A DNA stretch of 64,000 bases from Burkholderia sp. Ac-20365. Lineage in GTDB: Bacteria > Pseudomonadota > Gammaproteobacteria > Burkholderiales > Burkholderiaceae. Location: contig NZ_JAAGPI010000002.1 in the NCBI RefSeq assembly GCF_017104715.1, forward strand, positions 310,001-374,000. The letters run 5' to 3'. Below the pieces are notes generated by a model, which did no database searches, was not told where the DNA came from, and saw only the letters and a program-made list of their open reading frames with translations. Each line of letters begins with the position of its first letter. Position 1 is the stretch's first letter. The position numbers and the translations under genes are program-made. Shown here in pieces: positions 35,799 to 44,624 of this stretch.

Positions 35799-36545
35799 TC
35801 AGCCTGCCTTGCCCTGCTTCGCGACAGCGGCCTGCGCCTTCGCGATCGCTTCCTGATCGCCGAGGTAGTAATGCTTGATCGGCTTCAGGTCTTCGTCGAG
35901 TTCATAGACGAGGGGCACGCCATTCGGGATGTTCAGTCCGACGATGTCGCTGTCGGAGATGTTGTCCAGATACTTGACCAGCGCGCGGATCGAATTGCCG
36001 TGTGCGGCGATCAGCACCTTGCGGCCCGACTTGATCGCGGGTGCGATCGACTCGTTCCAGATGGGCATCACGCGCGCGACGGTGTCCTTCAGGCATTCCG
36101 TCAGCGGCAGCTGTTCGCGCGGCACCTTCGCGTAACGCGGGTCGTTATACGCGGTGCGGTCGTCGGTCGGCTCCAGTGCGGGCGGCGGCGTGTCGTAGCT
36201 GCGGCGCCAGACCAGCACCTGCTCGTCGCCGAACCTGGCGGCCGTCTCGGCCTTGTTCAGGCCCGACAGCGCGCCGTAGTGGCGTTCGTTGAGGCGCCAC
36301 GAGTGGACCACGGGCAGGTACATCAGGTCCATCTTGTCCTGCACGTGCCACAGCGTGCGGATCGCGCGCTTGAGCACCGATGTGTACGCGATGTCGAACG
36401 TGTAGCCCGACTCCTTGAGCAGCGTGCCTGCCTGCTGCGCTTCGAGGTTGCCCTGTTCGGTCAGGTCGACGTCGACCCAGCCGGTGAAGCGGTTTTCCTT
36501 GTTCCACGTCGATTCGCCGTGGCGGATGAGAACGAGTTTGTACAT
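35799..36545 (-). CDS. gpmA: 2,3-bisphosphoglycerate-dependent phosphoglycerate mutase
   Basis: This 248-residue glycolytic enzyme interconverts 3- and 2-phosphoglycerate. The phosphohistidine motif LIRHGEST is at 6-13 (His9), and the second conserved His is in [11 protein letters not shown]. Its length is exactly the family norm. It is divergent from the rhodanese-grxC-secB-gpsA genes, with 149 bp between the start codons. Confidence 0.96.
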   Translation of the reverse strand: MYKLVLIRHGESTWNKENRFTGWVDVDLTEQGNLEAQQAGTLLKESGYTFDIAYTSVLKRAIRTLWHVQDKMDLMYLPVVHSWRLNERHYGALSGLNKAETAARFGDEQVLVWRRSYDTPPPALEPTDDRTAYNDPRYAKVPREQLPLTECLKDTVARVMPIWNESIAPAIKSGRKVLIAAHGNSIRALVKYLDNISDSDIVGLNIPNGVPLVYELDEDLKPIKHYYLGDQEAIAKAQAAVAKQGKAG

Positions 36546-36630
36546 ATCGTGCCGGTCGGTAGTGAGGAAGCGGTAATCGGGGCGGCACCGCAGCCAGGCT
36601 GGCGGTCGCCATCGCGTCAGACGGTTATTT

Positions 36631-36636
36631 TATAAT
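36631..36636 (+). promoter_or_regulatory. Consensus -10 box of the rhodanese-grxC genes
   Basis: A perfect TATAAT within TTATTTTATAATGG stands 59 bp before the GTG start of the rhodanese gene. No clear -35 is seen at 17 bp (GCCATC). Confidence 0.5.
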
Positions 36637-36694
36637 GGTCGGATTGCCCTTTCCGATTTATCCGATTTCTTCCCTTTTTTCCGGCGGATCTTCC

Positions 36695-37120
36695 GTGAAG
36701 TTTTTCACCGATTACACCAACCTTGTTCTGATCGCAGTCGCCCTCATCTCCGGGGCGTTGCTCCTGTGGCCGTCGATTTCCCGGCGCGGACGCGGCGGCC
36801 TCTCGGCGGCTGCCGCCACCCAGCTGATCAATCGGCGCAACGCTGTCGTCATCGACCTGCGTTCCGCGGCGGAATACGCCGGCGGACACCTGCCGTCAGC
36901 CCGTCAGGTCGAATTTGGCGAGTTGCAAGCGAAAGTCGCCCAACTCGTGAAAAATAAGAGCAACCCGGTGCTGCTCGTCTGCCAGAACGGGCAGCAGTCG
37001 AACAAGGCGGCACGTATTGTGCGCGACGCAGGCTATGCGGAAGTGCACGTGCTGGAAGGCGGCGTCAACGCCTGGCAGCAGGCGGGCATGCCCGTCGTCA
37101 AACAAGGAGTTGCGAAGTAA
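36695..37120 (+). CDS. Membrane-anchored rhodanese-like protein
   Basis: The 141-residue protein has one N-terminal helix (about 8-26) and a rhodanese domain with the active Cys96 in LLVCQNGQQSNKAA, facing the cytoplasm or periplasm. It should carry or transfer sulfane sulfur. I choose the GTG at 36695 (VKFFTDYTN); an in-frame ATG at 36635 overlaps the -10 box and would not be transcribed. Its stop codon overlaps the grxC start by one base, so the two are coupled. Confidence 0.88.
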   Translation: MKFFTDYTNLVLIAVALISGALLLWPSISRRGRGGLSAAAATQLINRRNAVVIDLRSAAEYAGGHLPSARQVEFGELQAKVAQLVKNKSNPVLLVCQNGQQSNKAARIVRDAGYAEVHVLEGGVNAWQQAGMPVVKQGVAK

Positions 37121-37383
37121 TGAACAAGGTAATCATGTACAGCACGCAGGTGTGCCCGTATTGCCAGATGGCCGAACGTCTACTAAAGTCGCGCGGCGTC
37201 GACCACATCGAAAAGGTGCTGATCGACAAAGACCCGGCACGCCGTCAGGAAATGATGACGCGTACGGGCCGCCGCACGGTGCCGCAGGTGTATATCGGCG
37301 ACACGCATGTCGGCGGTTATGACGATCTGTCGGCGCTCGATCGCGCGGGCGGTCTGACGCCGTTGCTGGAAGCCGCTGCCTGA
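37120..37383 (+). CDS. grxC: Glutaredoxin 3
   Basis: The 87-residue glutaredoxin has the dithiol site Cys12-Pro-Tyr-Cys15, the cis-Pro segment TVPQVYIG and the GSH-binding GGYDDL. It reduces disulfides with glutathione, which the gshA-gshB genes 8 kb away supply. Its ATG overlaps the rhodanese stop (TAATG). Confidence 0.95.
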   Translation: MNKVIMYSTQVCPYCQMAERLLKSRGVDHIEKVLIDKDPARRQEMMTRTGRRTVPQVYIGDTHVGGYDDLSALDRAGGLTPLLEAAA

Positions 37384-37471
37384 GTTCGGGCTGAGGCTTT
37401 GCCCGGGCGTTGTGCCGTCTGTCATGGCGCCGCGGAGCAGCGAAACAACAAGGCCGGGTTCGCACCGGCCA

Positions 37472-37501
37472 GCGGGACGCTCCCCAAAAGGGGCGTCCCG
37501 C
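37472..37501 (+). terminator. Strong hairpin between grxC and secB
   Basis: A 12-bp stem with one G-T pair (37472-37483 with 37490-37501) closes the loop CCAAAA. A smaller GGCCGG/CCGGCC hairpin stands just before it. No T-run follows, so it may be a partial terminator or a processing site before secB. Confidence 0.45.
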
Positions 37502-37562
37502 GGCACATCAAGAGATCTGGCGGCATCCGTCCGCCGCAACGAAATTTAGGGAGTAGAGACTC

Positions 37563-38033
37563 ATGTCCGACGAGAACAACCAGCCGTTCTTCAATATCCA
37601 GCGCATCTACCTGAAGGACATGTCGCTCGAGCAGCCGAACTCGCCGGCTATTTTCCTCGAGCAGGAAATGCCGTCGGTCGAAGTCGAAGTCGACGTGAAG
37701 GCCGAGCGCCTCGCGGACACGGTGTTCGAAATTCTCGTCACGGGCACCGTGACGGCCAAGGTCACCGACAAGGTCGCCTTCCTGATCGAAGCGAAGCAAG
37801 CGGGCATTTTCGACATCCGCAACATCCCGGCTGAGCAGATCGATCCACTCGTCGGCATTGCTTGCCCGACCATCCTGTTCCCGTATCTGCGCTCGAACAT
37901 CGCCGACGCGATCACCCGCGCAGGCTTCCCGCCCATCCACCTCGCAGAAATCAACTTCCAGGCGCTGTACGAGCAACGCCTCGCGCAGATCGCCAGCCAG
38001 GAAACGGGCGCGGGCAGCGCCGCTCATCACTGA
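37563..38033 (+). CDS. secB: Protein-export chaperone
   Basis: SecB is a tetrameric cytosolic chaperone that holds preproteins unfolded and hands them to SecA. The 156-residue product has the family core ([19 protein letters not shown] and [19 protein letters not shown]) and normal length. It lies after grxC and 22 bp before gpsA, the common grxC-secB-gpsA order of proteobacteria. Confidence 0.96.
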   Translation: MSDENNQPFFNIQRIYLKDMSLEQPNSPAIFLEQEMPSVEVEVDVKAERLADTVFEILVTGTVTAKVTDKVAFLIEAKQAGIFDIRNIPAEQIDPLVGIACPTILFPYLRSNIADAITRAGFPPIHLAEINFQALYEQRLAQIASQETGAGSAAHH

Positions 38034-38054
38034 CGCACGCAGGCGGTGCCGGGT

Positions 38055-39053
38055 ATGAAGGTCGCCGTTCTCGGCGCCGGTGCATGGGGCACCGCACTCG
38101 CCGGCCATCTGGCCGCGCGTCACGATACGGTGCTGTGGGCGCGCGATGCCGCGCTCATCGCCGAACTCTCCACGTCGCATGAAAACGCCCGCTATCTGGC
38201 GGGCGTTGCCTTGCCGTCTGCGCTTCGCTTCGAAGCGGATCTCGACGTCGCGCTGAACCACGCGCTAGCCGACGACGCGCTGTGCGTCGTCGCGACGCCC
38301 GTCGCCGGCTTGCGCGCGATGCTGCGCACGATGCGCGACATGGGCCGCGTGCCGGCGCATATCGTGTGGCTCTGCAAGGGCTTCGAGGCGGACACGCAAC
38401 TGCTGCCGAATCAGGTCGTCGCGCAAGAGTTGAGCGGGCATGCGAGCAATGGCACGCTGTCGGGCCCAAGCTTCGCGCGCGAAGTGGGGCAAGGTCTGCC
38501 GGTCGCGTTGACGGTGGCGAGTGCGTCGGCGGCGTGCCGTGAGCGCACGGTCGCGGCGTTCCATCACGGCGCGATGCGCATCTATAGCGGCGATGACGTG
38601 GTCGGCGTCGAAGTGGGAGGCGCGGTGAAGAACGTGCTCGCGATCGCCACGGGCATCGCCGATGGTCTCGGGCTCGGGCTGAATGCCCGCGCGGCGCTGA
38701 TCACGCGCGGGCTCGCCGAAATGTCGCGCTTAGGCGCGGCGCTGGGCGGCCGGGCGGAAACGTTCACGGGGCTCACGGGTCTCGGCGATCTGATCCTGAC
38801 CGCGACGGGCGATCTGTCGCGCAATCGCACGGTGGGCATGCAGCTGGCAACGGGCCGCTCGCTGGAAGATATTCTCAACGCGCTAGGCCATGTGGCCGAG
38901 GGCGTGCGCTGTGCGCGCGGCGTGCTGGCGATCGCGCAATCGCATGGCATCGAAATGCCGATCACCGAGGCCGTCTGCGACGTGCTGTTCAATGGCGTCG
39001 CGCCGCGCGATGCCGTCAGTGCGCTGCTGCGCCGTGACGCCAAGGCTGAATAA
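38055..39053 (+). CDS. gpsA: NAD(P)-dependent glycerol-3-phosphate dehydrogenase
   Basis: The 332-residue enzyme reduces dihydroxyacetone phosphate to glycerol 3-phosphate for phospholipids. The Rossmann motif is GAGAWG at 7-12 and the catalytic Lys is in [14 protein letters not shown] use the ATG at 38055; the GTG at 38046 would add three residues before the normal MKVAVLGAG start. A terminator follows at 39068. Confidence 0.95.
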   Translation: MKVAVLGAGAWGTALAGHLAARHDTVLWARDAALIAELSTSHENARYLAGVALPSALRFEADLDVALNHALADDALCVVATPVAGLRAMLRTMRDMGRVPAHIVWLCKGFEADTQLLPNQVVAQELSGHASNGTLSGPSFAREVGQGLPVALTVASASAACRERTVAAFHHGAMRIYSGDDVVGVEVGGAVKNVLAIATGIADGLGLGLNARAALITRGLAEMSRLGAALGGRAETFTGLTGLGDLILTATGDLSRNRTVGMQLATGRSLEDILNALGHVAEGVRCARGVLAIAQSHGIEMPITEAVCDVLFNGVAPRDAVSALLRRDAKAE

Positions 39054-39067
39054 GAGCCGTCTGTAGC

Positions 39068-39090
39068 AAGCGGGCCATCGTGGCCCGCTT
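39068..39090 (+). terminator. Terminator of secB-gpsA
   Basis: AAGCGGGCCA (39068-39077) pairs perfectly with TGGCCCGCTT (39081-39090) around TCG, followed by CTTATCT. It lies 14 bp after the gpsA stop. Confidence 0.75.
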
Positions 39091-39209
39091 CTTATCTCAG
39101 CAAATTCCTTGAAGGTCTTTTACGCAGCCGGTAATGGCTAACGCCGAACGGCACGCGTCTGTTGCTGTCCATCTCCTATCGTTGCCGTGTCGGATCTGGA
39201 GGTTTTCTC

Positions 39210-39761
39210 ATGCTCACCATTGGCCATTGCACGCTCGAGGCACGCGTCGTCGACATCACGACGCTCGACGTCGACGCGATCGTCAACGCGGCGAACACGT
39301 CATTGCTAGGCGGCGGTGGCGTGGACGGCGCGATTCATCGCGCGGCCGGACCGGATTTGCTGCGCGAATGCGAGACGCTGGGCGGCTGCGTGACAGGCGA
39401 CGCGAAGATCACCGGCGGTCACCGGCTGAAGGCGCGCCACGTGATTCATGCCGTCGGCCCTGTGTGGCACGGCGGCGAGCGTGGCGAGACGGAATTGCTG
39501 GCGTCGTGCTATCGGCGCTCATTGGAACTCGCACGTGACGCGAAGGCGAAGAACATCGCGTTCCCCGCGATCAGCTGCGGTGTCTACCGTTTCCCCGCCG
39601 ATGACGCCGTGCGCGTCGCCATCCAGACCGTCATCGACACGCTGCACTCAACGCCATCCATCGAACAGGTGATCTTCGCGTGCTTCGACGAAGCGATGCA
39701 CGCGCGCTACCAGGCCGAACTCGAACGACGCCTTCAGGCGCCGCCTTCGAAGCCCGCCTGA
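39210..39761 (+). CDS. Macro-domain O-acetyl-ADP-ribose deacetylase
   Basis: The 183-residue single-domain macro protein resembles E. coli YmdB. The ADP-ribose site is seen as [27 protein letters not shown] (about 20-46), with HAVGPVW and [12 protein letters not shown]. It removes acetyl from O-acetyl-ADP-ribose or reverses ADP-ribosylation. Start at 39210 with a GGAGG SD 7 nt before it. Its 3' end overlaps the convergent trmL gene by 28 bp. Confidence 0.92.
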   Translation: MLTIGHCTLEARVVDITTLDVDAIVNAANTSLLGGGGVDGAIHRAAGPDLLRECETLGGCVTGDAKITGGHRLKARHVIHAVGPVWHGGERGETELLASCYRRSLELARDAKAKNIAFPAISCGVYRFPADDAVRVAIQTVIDTLHSTPSIEQVIFACFDEAMHARYQAELERRLQAPPSKPA

Positions 39762-40204
39762 CGCCACGCTTCGAACACGACCACGGCGACGGTATTCGAC
39801 AGATTCAGGCTGCGATTGCCGGGGCGCATCGGTAGACGCACGCGCTGTTCGGGCGGGAAGCGGTTCAACACGTCATCCGGCAGGCCGCGCGTTTCGGCGC
39901 CGAACACGAACCAGTCGCCGGGCTGAAACGCGTGCGAGTGGAACGGGCTGGAACCGCGCGTCGTGAACGCGAACATGCGCGAGAAATCGGGCGTTTCGGT
40001 TTCGATCAGCGCGTCCCAGTTGCGATGCACGCGCATCTGCGCGTACTCGTGATAGTCGAGGCCGGCGCGGCGCATTCTGGCGTCGTCGAGCGGGAAGCCG
40101 AGCGGCTCGACCAGATGCAGGCGCGCGCCCGTGTTCGCGCACAGGCGGATCACGTTGCCGGTATTCGGCGGAATTTCGGGTTCGACGAGAACGACGTTGA
40201 ACAT
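39734..40204 (-). CDS. trmL: tRNA (cytidine/uridine-34 2'-O)-methyltransferase
   Basis: This 156-residue SPOUT methyltransferase modifies the wobble base of tRNA-Leu. The knot motifs are visible: [20 protein letters not shown] at the start, FGAETRGLP in the middle and [22 protein letters not shown] at the end. The ATG at 40204 gives the family N-terminus; an in-frame TTG at 40219 is less likely. The last 28 bp overlap the macro-domain gene on the other strand. Confidence 0.94.
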   Translation of the reverse strand: MFNVVLVEPEIPPNTGNVIRLCANTGARLHLVEPLGFPLDDARMRRAGLDYHEYAQMRVHRNWDALIETETPDFSRMFAFTTRGSSPFHSHAFQPGDWFVFGAETRGLPDDVLNRFPPEQRVRLPMRPGNRSLNLSNTVAVVVFEAWRQAGFEGGA

Positions 40205-40222
40205 ATGCGGATGAGTCAAAAA

Positions 40223-41092
40223 CTAGTTTTTCGGCGTGCGTAGCGCGACGAGATTCGTCACGCGCCGCGCGCCGGCTGCCTTCAGCGTGCGGGCGAGGGC
40301 GTCGAGCGTGGCGCCCGTCGTCATCACGTCGTCGACGACGGCCACGTGCAAACCCTGCACCCGCCTTGCCACTTCAAAAGCGCGGCCGACATTCTGCCTG
40401 CGCGCATCGAGATCGAGCTTCGATTGCGGCGCCGTGTCGATCACGCGCCGCACGAGCGTTGCGTCGCTGCGAACCCCGAGCGCTTTCGCGCAGGGCCGCG
40501 CGATCTCCCATGCCTGGTTGTAGCCGCGTCCGGCCAGCCGCTGCGCCGAAAGTGGTACGGGCGCGACGACATCCGGACGATCATGCTCGTCGAGCACATC
40601 CAGCGCAGCCCAGGCAAGCCGCCGCGCGAACTCGTGCGCGAGCGCGAGCCGGGCGCGGAACTTGAGGCCGACGGCTAGCGCGTCCAGCGGCGCGCGGTAG
40701 TCGGCAAGCGCCACGGTCGCGTCGAACGCGGGCGGCGCGGTGAGACAGTCGCCGCACCGGTATTGCATCGCGCCAGCCCGCCGGAAGCCGCTCAACGGCA
40801 CCGCACAGACGGCGCAGCGCAGCCGGGCTTCGTTCCACCACGCCTCGTCGCAAAAGCCGCACAGCGTTCGATGCGACATATTGCCGCACAAGGCGCATGG
40901 ATTCGGCAACGCGAAGCGCGCGAGGGCCGGAAGCGCCGGGACGGCGCGTTGCGCGACCCTGACAAACCGTTCGCGAAGCACTCTCCGGGAAAAGGTGACG
41001 CGCGGCCAACAAATAGCCCAATTCGGCATATCGACACGCCTCCAAAGGCCGCTGACGCTGAAGGGACGGAATCGAGCGAGTATACTTCGCAC
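40223..41092 (-). CDS. ComF-family phosphoribosyltransferase-like protein
   Basis: The protein is 289 residues from 41092, or 268 from the ATG at 41029 (MPNWAICWP), and the better start is unclear. It has the ComF N-terminal Zn region (CALCG, CGFC, CAVC, CGDC) and a C-terminal type I PRTase fold with the PRPP motif VAVVDDVMTTGATL. Family members take part in DNA uptake or are of unknown function; comM, another uptake gene, lies 17 kb away. It is downstream-linked to trmL and divergent from the BioC-like gene. Confidence 0.88.
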   Translation of the reverse strand: MRSILARFRPFSVSGLWRRVDMPNWAICWPRVTFSRRVLRERFVRVAQRAVPALPALARFALPNPCALCGNMSHRTLCGFCDEAWWNEARLRCAVCAVPLSGFRRAGAMQYRCGDCLTAPPAFDATVALADYRAPLDALAVGLKFRARLALAHEFARRLAWAALDVLDEHDRPDVVAPVPLSAQRLAGRGYNQAWEIARPCAKALGVRSDATLVRRVIDTAPQSKLDLDARRQNVGRAFEVARRVQGLHVAVVDDVMTTGATLDALARTLKAAGARRVTNLVALRTPKN

Positions 41093-41118
41093 TCCCCGTC
41101 CGTACGACTCGAATAACC

Positions 41119-42081
41119 GTGTCTCCCACCGAAACTGGCCGTCCGGCCTATGATTCGCGCCGTCTCCAGAAGATTTTCGACCGCCGGGCAGCGTCGTTCG
41201 ACGACGTCGCGTTTCTGCCGCGCGAAATCGCGCAACGCATGCGCGAACGGCTCGACTACATCAAGATCAACCCGTCTCAGGTACTGGACGCCGGCTGTGG
41301 CGCGGGCGACGACCTGCCTTCGCTGCGCGAGCGCTTCCCCGAGGCGCCCGTGTTCGGCACCGATGTGTCGCGCGGGATGCTCGCGCGCGCCGTCCAGCAT
41401 GATGCCGCCGATACCAGCTGGCGGCGTTTTCTGCCTGCCTCGCTCGGCAAGGCGCTGGGCTCGCGCGGTCCGCGCTTCGCTCAGGCCGATTTCTCGGCTT
41501 TGCCTTTTGCATCGGGTGCATTCGAGTTCATCTGGTCGAATCTGGCGCTGCACTGGCACTCGCGGCCCGACCTCGTTTTCCCGGAATGGCAGCGCGTACT
41601 GAAGGTCAACGGCCTGCTGATGTTCAGCACGCTCGGGCCTGACACGCTGAAAGAACTGCGCGGTGCGTACGCAGAGATCGAAGTCGCGCACGGCGTCAAT
41701 ACGCACAAACATGTAATCGACTTCGTAGACATGCACGATCTGGGCGATATGCTTGTCGAAAGTGGCTTCGAGATCCCCGTGATGGACCAGGAAACGTTGA
41801 CCATCACGTACAAGTCGCCCGAATCGCTGCTCGCCGATGTGCGCCGCTGGGGCGCCTATCCGTTCGGGCGCGAGGCATCACCGGGCGTGGTGGGTTCGCG
41901 GCGCATGCACAAGGCGCTGCTGGCCGCGCTGGAAGCGCGCCGGAGCGCCGACGGCACGATCCCGCTGACCTTCGAGGTGATCTACGGACATGCGTGGAAA
42001 GCGGTGCCGAGAATGACCCCGGAAGGGCACGGAATCGTACGGATCGAGGACATTGGAAGGGGACGGCAGGGTAATCGTTGA
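41119..42081 (+). CDS. bioC: BioC-like SAM-dependent methyltransferase
   Basis: The 320-residue protein has a class I methyltransferase fold with motif I VLDAGCGAGDD (about 54-64), and ADFSALPF, SNLALHW and FSTLGPDTLKELR, which match BioC, the enzyme that methylates malonyl-ACP for biotin synthesis. Its start is the GTG at 41119. It is longer than E. coli BioC and not next to other bio genes here, so the biotin role is likely but not certain. Confidence 0.78.
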   Translation: MSPTETGRPAYDSRRLQKIFDRRAASFDDVAFLPREIAQRMRERLDYIKINPSQVLDAGCGAGDDLPSLRERFPEAPVFGTDVSRGMLARAVQHDAADTSWRRFLPASLGKALGSRGPRFAQADFSALPFASGAFEFIWSNLALHWHSRPDLVFPEWQRVLKVNGLLMFSTLGPDTLKELRGAYAEIEVAHGVNTHKHVIDFVDMHDLGDMLVESGFEIPVMDQETLTITYKSPESLLADVRRWGAYPFGREASPGVVGSRRMHKALLAALEARRSADGTIPLTFEVIYGHAWKAVPRMTPEGHGIVRIEDIGRGRQGNR

Positions 42082-42187
42082 GGCGGAAAAGAGGGCATCC
42101 GTTATGCCCGAAATTAGCGCCTCAAAAACTGCGTCAAAACGGCGCAGAGGCTTATGTGGCTTGGGTTTTCGGCCGATCGGGCGTTGC

Positions 42188-42216
42188 TTGTGGATGCCCT
42201 GGATCGGCCCTATAAT
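42188..42216 (+). promoter_or_regulatory. Sigma-70 promoter of the cytochrome oxidase operon
   Basis: TTGTGG (42188-42193) and TATAAT (42211-42216) are 17 bp apart, 139 bp before the DUF2244 gene. This is the best promoter-like sequence upstream of coxB. Transcription would start near 42223. Confidence 0.65.
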
Positions 42217-42354
42217 GCGTCAGTTTGTCGCTCAAAGCTCACATAATAGTAGGAGCGACAGGCCCGAGGCGTTCGCGGTTCGGGCGGCAGTAGTTGCGCC
42301 GGGCGGGAATGGCAGTGGCGGCATGCGGTGACTGGCGGTTCGCGGGAGGCAGCG

Positions 42355-42849
42355 ATGAATGCAACCGATCTGCTGGCTGATTCGGAACCCGTCCTCAAGG
42401 ACTGGCTGATGAAGCGCAACTGTTCGGTTTCGCCGCGGCAATTCGTGTTCTTCTATGTCTCGCTCGCGGGATTCTCGCTCTTAATTGCATTCCTGCTGGT
42501 CCTGTACGGTGCATGGCTGGTGTTGCCGTTCACAGGTATCGAGCTGCTCGCTGTCGGCGTCGCATTTGCAATTTATGCACGCCATGCTGTCGATTACGAG
42601 CGCATCCGGCTGTTTCCCAACCGGCTCGTGATCGAACAGGTCAGCGCCGAGCATCTCACGCAGTTCGAATTCAACCCGTGCTGGGTGCGGGTCGAGCCAG
42701 GTGCAACGCCGCGCGACCGGATCAGACTGGTTTCGCGTGGCGAGACGGTCACGGTCGGGCAGCACCTTGCGCAATATCGGCGCGCGCAATTCGCCGATGA
42801 ACTGCGGCTGTGGATCAGGCAGTGTCAGGCGCAAAAAGTTGCATATTGA
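42355..42849 (+). CDS. DUF2244 family membrane protein
   Basis: The 164-residue protein has two close hydrophobic helices (about 32-74) separated by a short turn and a cytoplasmic C-terminal domain, the DUF2244 layout. I start at the ATG 42355, which has a GGGAGG SD; an upstream in-frame start at 42328 is less likely. It stands just before coxB, as commonly in alpha- and beta-proteobacteria, and may assist the oxidase, but its role is unknown. Confidence 0.8.
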   Translation: MNATDLLADSEPVLKDWLMKRNCSVSPRQFVFFYVSLAGFSLLIAFLLVLYGAWLVLPFTGIELLAVGVAFAIYARHAVDYERIRLFPNRLVIEQVSAEHLTQFEFNPCWVRVEPGATPRDRIRLVSRGETVTVGQHLAQYRRAQFADELRLWIRQCQAQKVAY

Positions 42850-42929
42850 ATGACGCGCCGTTCCAGAAGACGAGAGGCAGCCTTCCAGCGGGGTCGAGGG
42901 TTTGAATGGAAATTTTGGGTAAGGAAGCT

Positions 42930-44579
42930 ATGAAAACAATCAAGCGAGCCCTCGTGGGCGTGCTGGCGTGTAGCGGGCTGCTCTTCGCCGGTGCTGCCCA
43001 TGCAATCGGCGATAGTCCTGGCGGCCCCCGCGTCAACGAGATCAATCTCCAGCCGCCCGTGACGAGGATTGCCGAAGAGCTCTACAGCCTCCACACGTTC
43101 ATGCTGATTCTCTGCACGGTGATCTTCATCGGCGTGTTCGGTGTGATGTTCTATTCGATCTTTGCGCACCGCAAATCGAAAGGCTACAAGGCCGCGCATT
43201 TCCACGAAAGCACCACCGTCGAAATCATCTGGACGATCGTCCCGTTCATCATCGTCGTGCTGATGGCGCTGCCCGCCACCAAGACGGTCGTCGCGATGAA
43301 GGACACCACCAACGCCGACCTGACCGTCAAGGTCACCGGCTACCAGTGGAAGTGGGCGTACGACTACGTGAAGGGCCCGGGTGAAGGCATCAACTTCTAC
43401 TCGACGCTGACCACGCCGCGCAGCCAGGTCGACGGCCTGACGCCGAAGACGGATACGTATCTGCAGGAAGTCGACAATCCGCTCGTCGTCCCCGTCAACA
43501 AGAAGATCCGCATCATCACCACCGCCAACGACGTCGTGCACTCGTGGTACGTGCCCGCGTTCGGCGTGAAGCAGGATGCGATTCCCGGCTTCGTGCGCGA
43601 CACGTGGTTCAAGGCGGAAAAGGTCGGCACGTATCGCGGCTTCTGTACGGAGCTGTGCGGCAAGGAACACGCGTTCATGCCAGTGGTCGTGACGGTTCTT
43701 TCGGATGACGACTACGCGAAGTGGGTTGACGACCAGAAGAAGAAAATGGCCGCAGGCCTGGACGATCCGAACAAGAACTACACGCTCGCCGAACTGATGG
43801 AGCGCGGCGGCAAGGTCTACACGGCGAACTGCGCGGTCTGCCACCAGCCGACCGGCAAGGGCGCGGGCGCATTCCCGGCGCTCGACGGCAGCAAGGTCGC
43901 GAACGGCCCGCTCGCCGAGCATGTGAACATCGTGCTGAAGGGCAAGAACGCGATGCCGGCGTGGGCGCCGACGCTGAACGACGTCGAGGTCGCTTCCGTC
44001 ATCACGTACGAACGCAATTCGTGGGGCAACCACACGGGCGACATCCTGCAGCCGAAGCAGATCGCCGATGCACGTAACGGCCGTCTGCCGGCAGGTGGCG
44101 ATCACCTCGCGGGCGCAGCGGCGGCAGCGGCATCGGATGCAGCGGCAGCGAGCGGTGCCGAAGGCGCGAGCGGCGCGGCGGCGGCAAGCGGCGAAGCGGG
44201 CGCTTCGGCTCCTGCAGCGGCGTCGGGTGCATCGGACAACGCGGCAGCATCGGCGCCGCAAGCGTCGCTGCCCGCCAGCATCTACTTCGAGACGAACAAG
44301 AGCACGCTGCCCGCCGACGCGAAAGCTGCAATCGACGCAGCCGCCGCATACGCGAAGGCGCACCCGGACGCGAAGTTCACGCTGTCGGGCTACACAGACG
44401 CAACGGGTTCCGCCGACAAAAACGCGAAACTCGCGAAGGCGCGCGCCGAAGCCGTGCGCGATGCGCTGAAGGCAGCGGGCATCGCCGAAGACCATATTAT
44501 TTTGAAGAAGCCGGAGACGATCACGGGCGGTGCGGACGCGAAGGAAGCACGCCGTGTTGAGATCAGCGCAGCGGCCTGA
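42930..44579 (+). CDS. coxB: Cytochrome c oxidase subunit II with cytochrome c and OmpA-like domains
   Basis: The 549-residue subunit has a signal peptide (1-25), two helices (about 56-76 and 97-115), the CuA site (His204, Cys239, Glu241, Cys243, His247, Met250), a class I heme-c site (Cys301, Cys304, His305, with Met342), an Ala/Ser/Gly linker (about 392-448) and an OmpA-like domain (about 449-549, FETNKSTL, SGYTDATGS, RAEAVRDALKAAGI). The CuA-cytochrome c pair is known from caa3/aa3-type oxidases; the OmpA-like tail is the odd part. The ATG at 42930 has an SD (AAGGAAG); an ATG at 42906 is in frame. Confidence 0.93.
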   Translation: MKTIKRALVGVLACSGLLFAGAAHAIGDSPGGPRVNEINLQPPVTRIAEELYSLHTFMLILCTVIFIGVFGVMFYSIFAHRKSKGYKAAHFHESTTVEIIWTIVPFIIVVLMALPATKTVVAMKDTTNADLTVKVTGYQWKWAYDYVKGPGEGINFYSTLTTPRSQVDGLTPKTDTYLQEVDNPLVVPVNKKIRIITTANDVVHSWYVPAFGVKQDAIPGFVRDTWFKAEKVGTYRGFCTELCGKEHAFMPVVVTVLSDDDYAKWVDDQKKKMAAGLDDPNKNYTLAELMERGGKVYTANCAVCHQPTGKGAGAFPALDGSKVANGPLAEHVNIVLKGKNAMPAWAPTLNDVEVASVITYERNSWGNHTGDILQPKQIADARNGRLPAGGDHLAGAAAAAASDAAAASGAEGASGAAAASGEAGASAPAAASGASDNAAASAPQASLPASIYFETNKSTLPADAKAAIDAAAAYAKAHPDAKFTLSGYTDATGSADKNAKLAKARAEAVRDALKAAGIAEDHIILKKPETITGGADAKEARRVEISAAA

Positions 44580-44624
44580 CGTGTAACAGTCAGAGAAAAG
44601 CAGCATTCGATTTAGGAGATTGTC

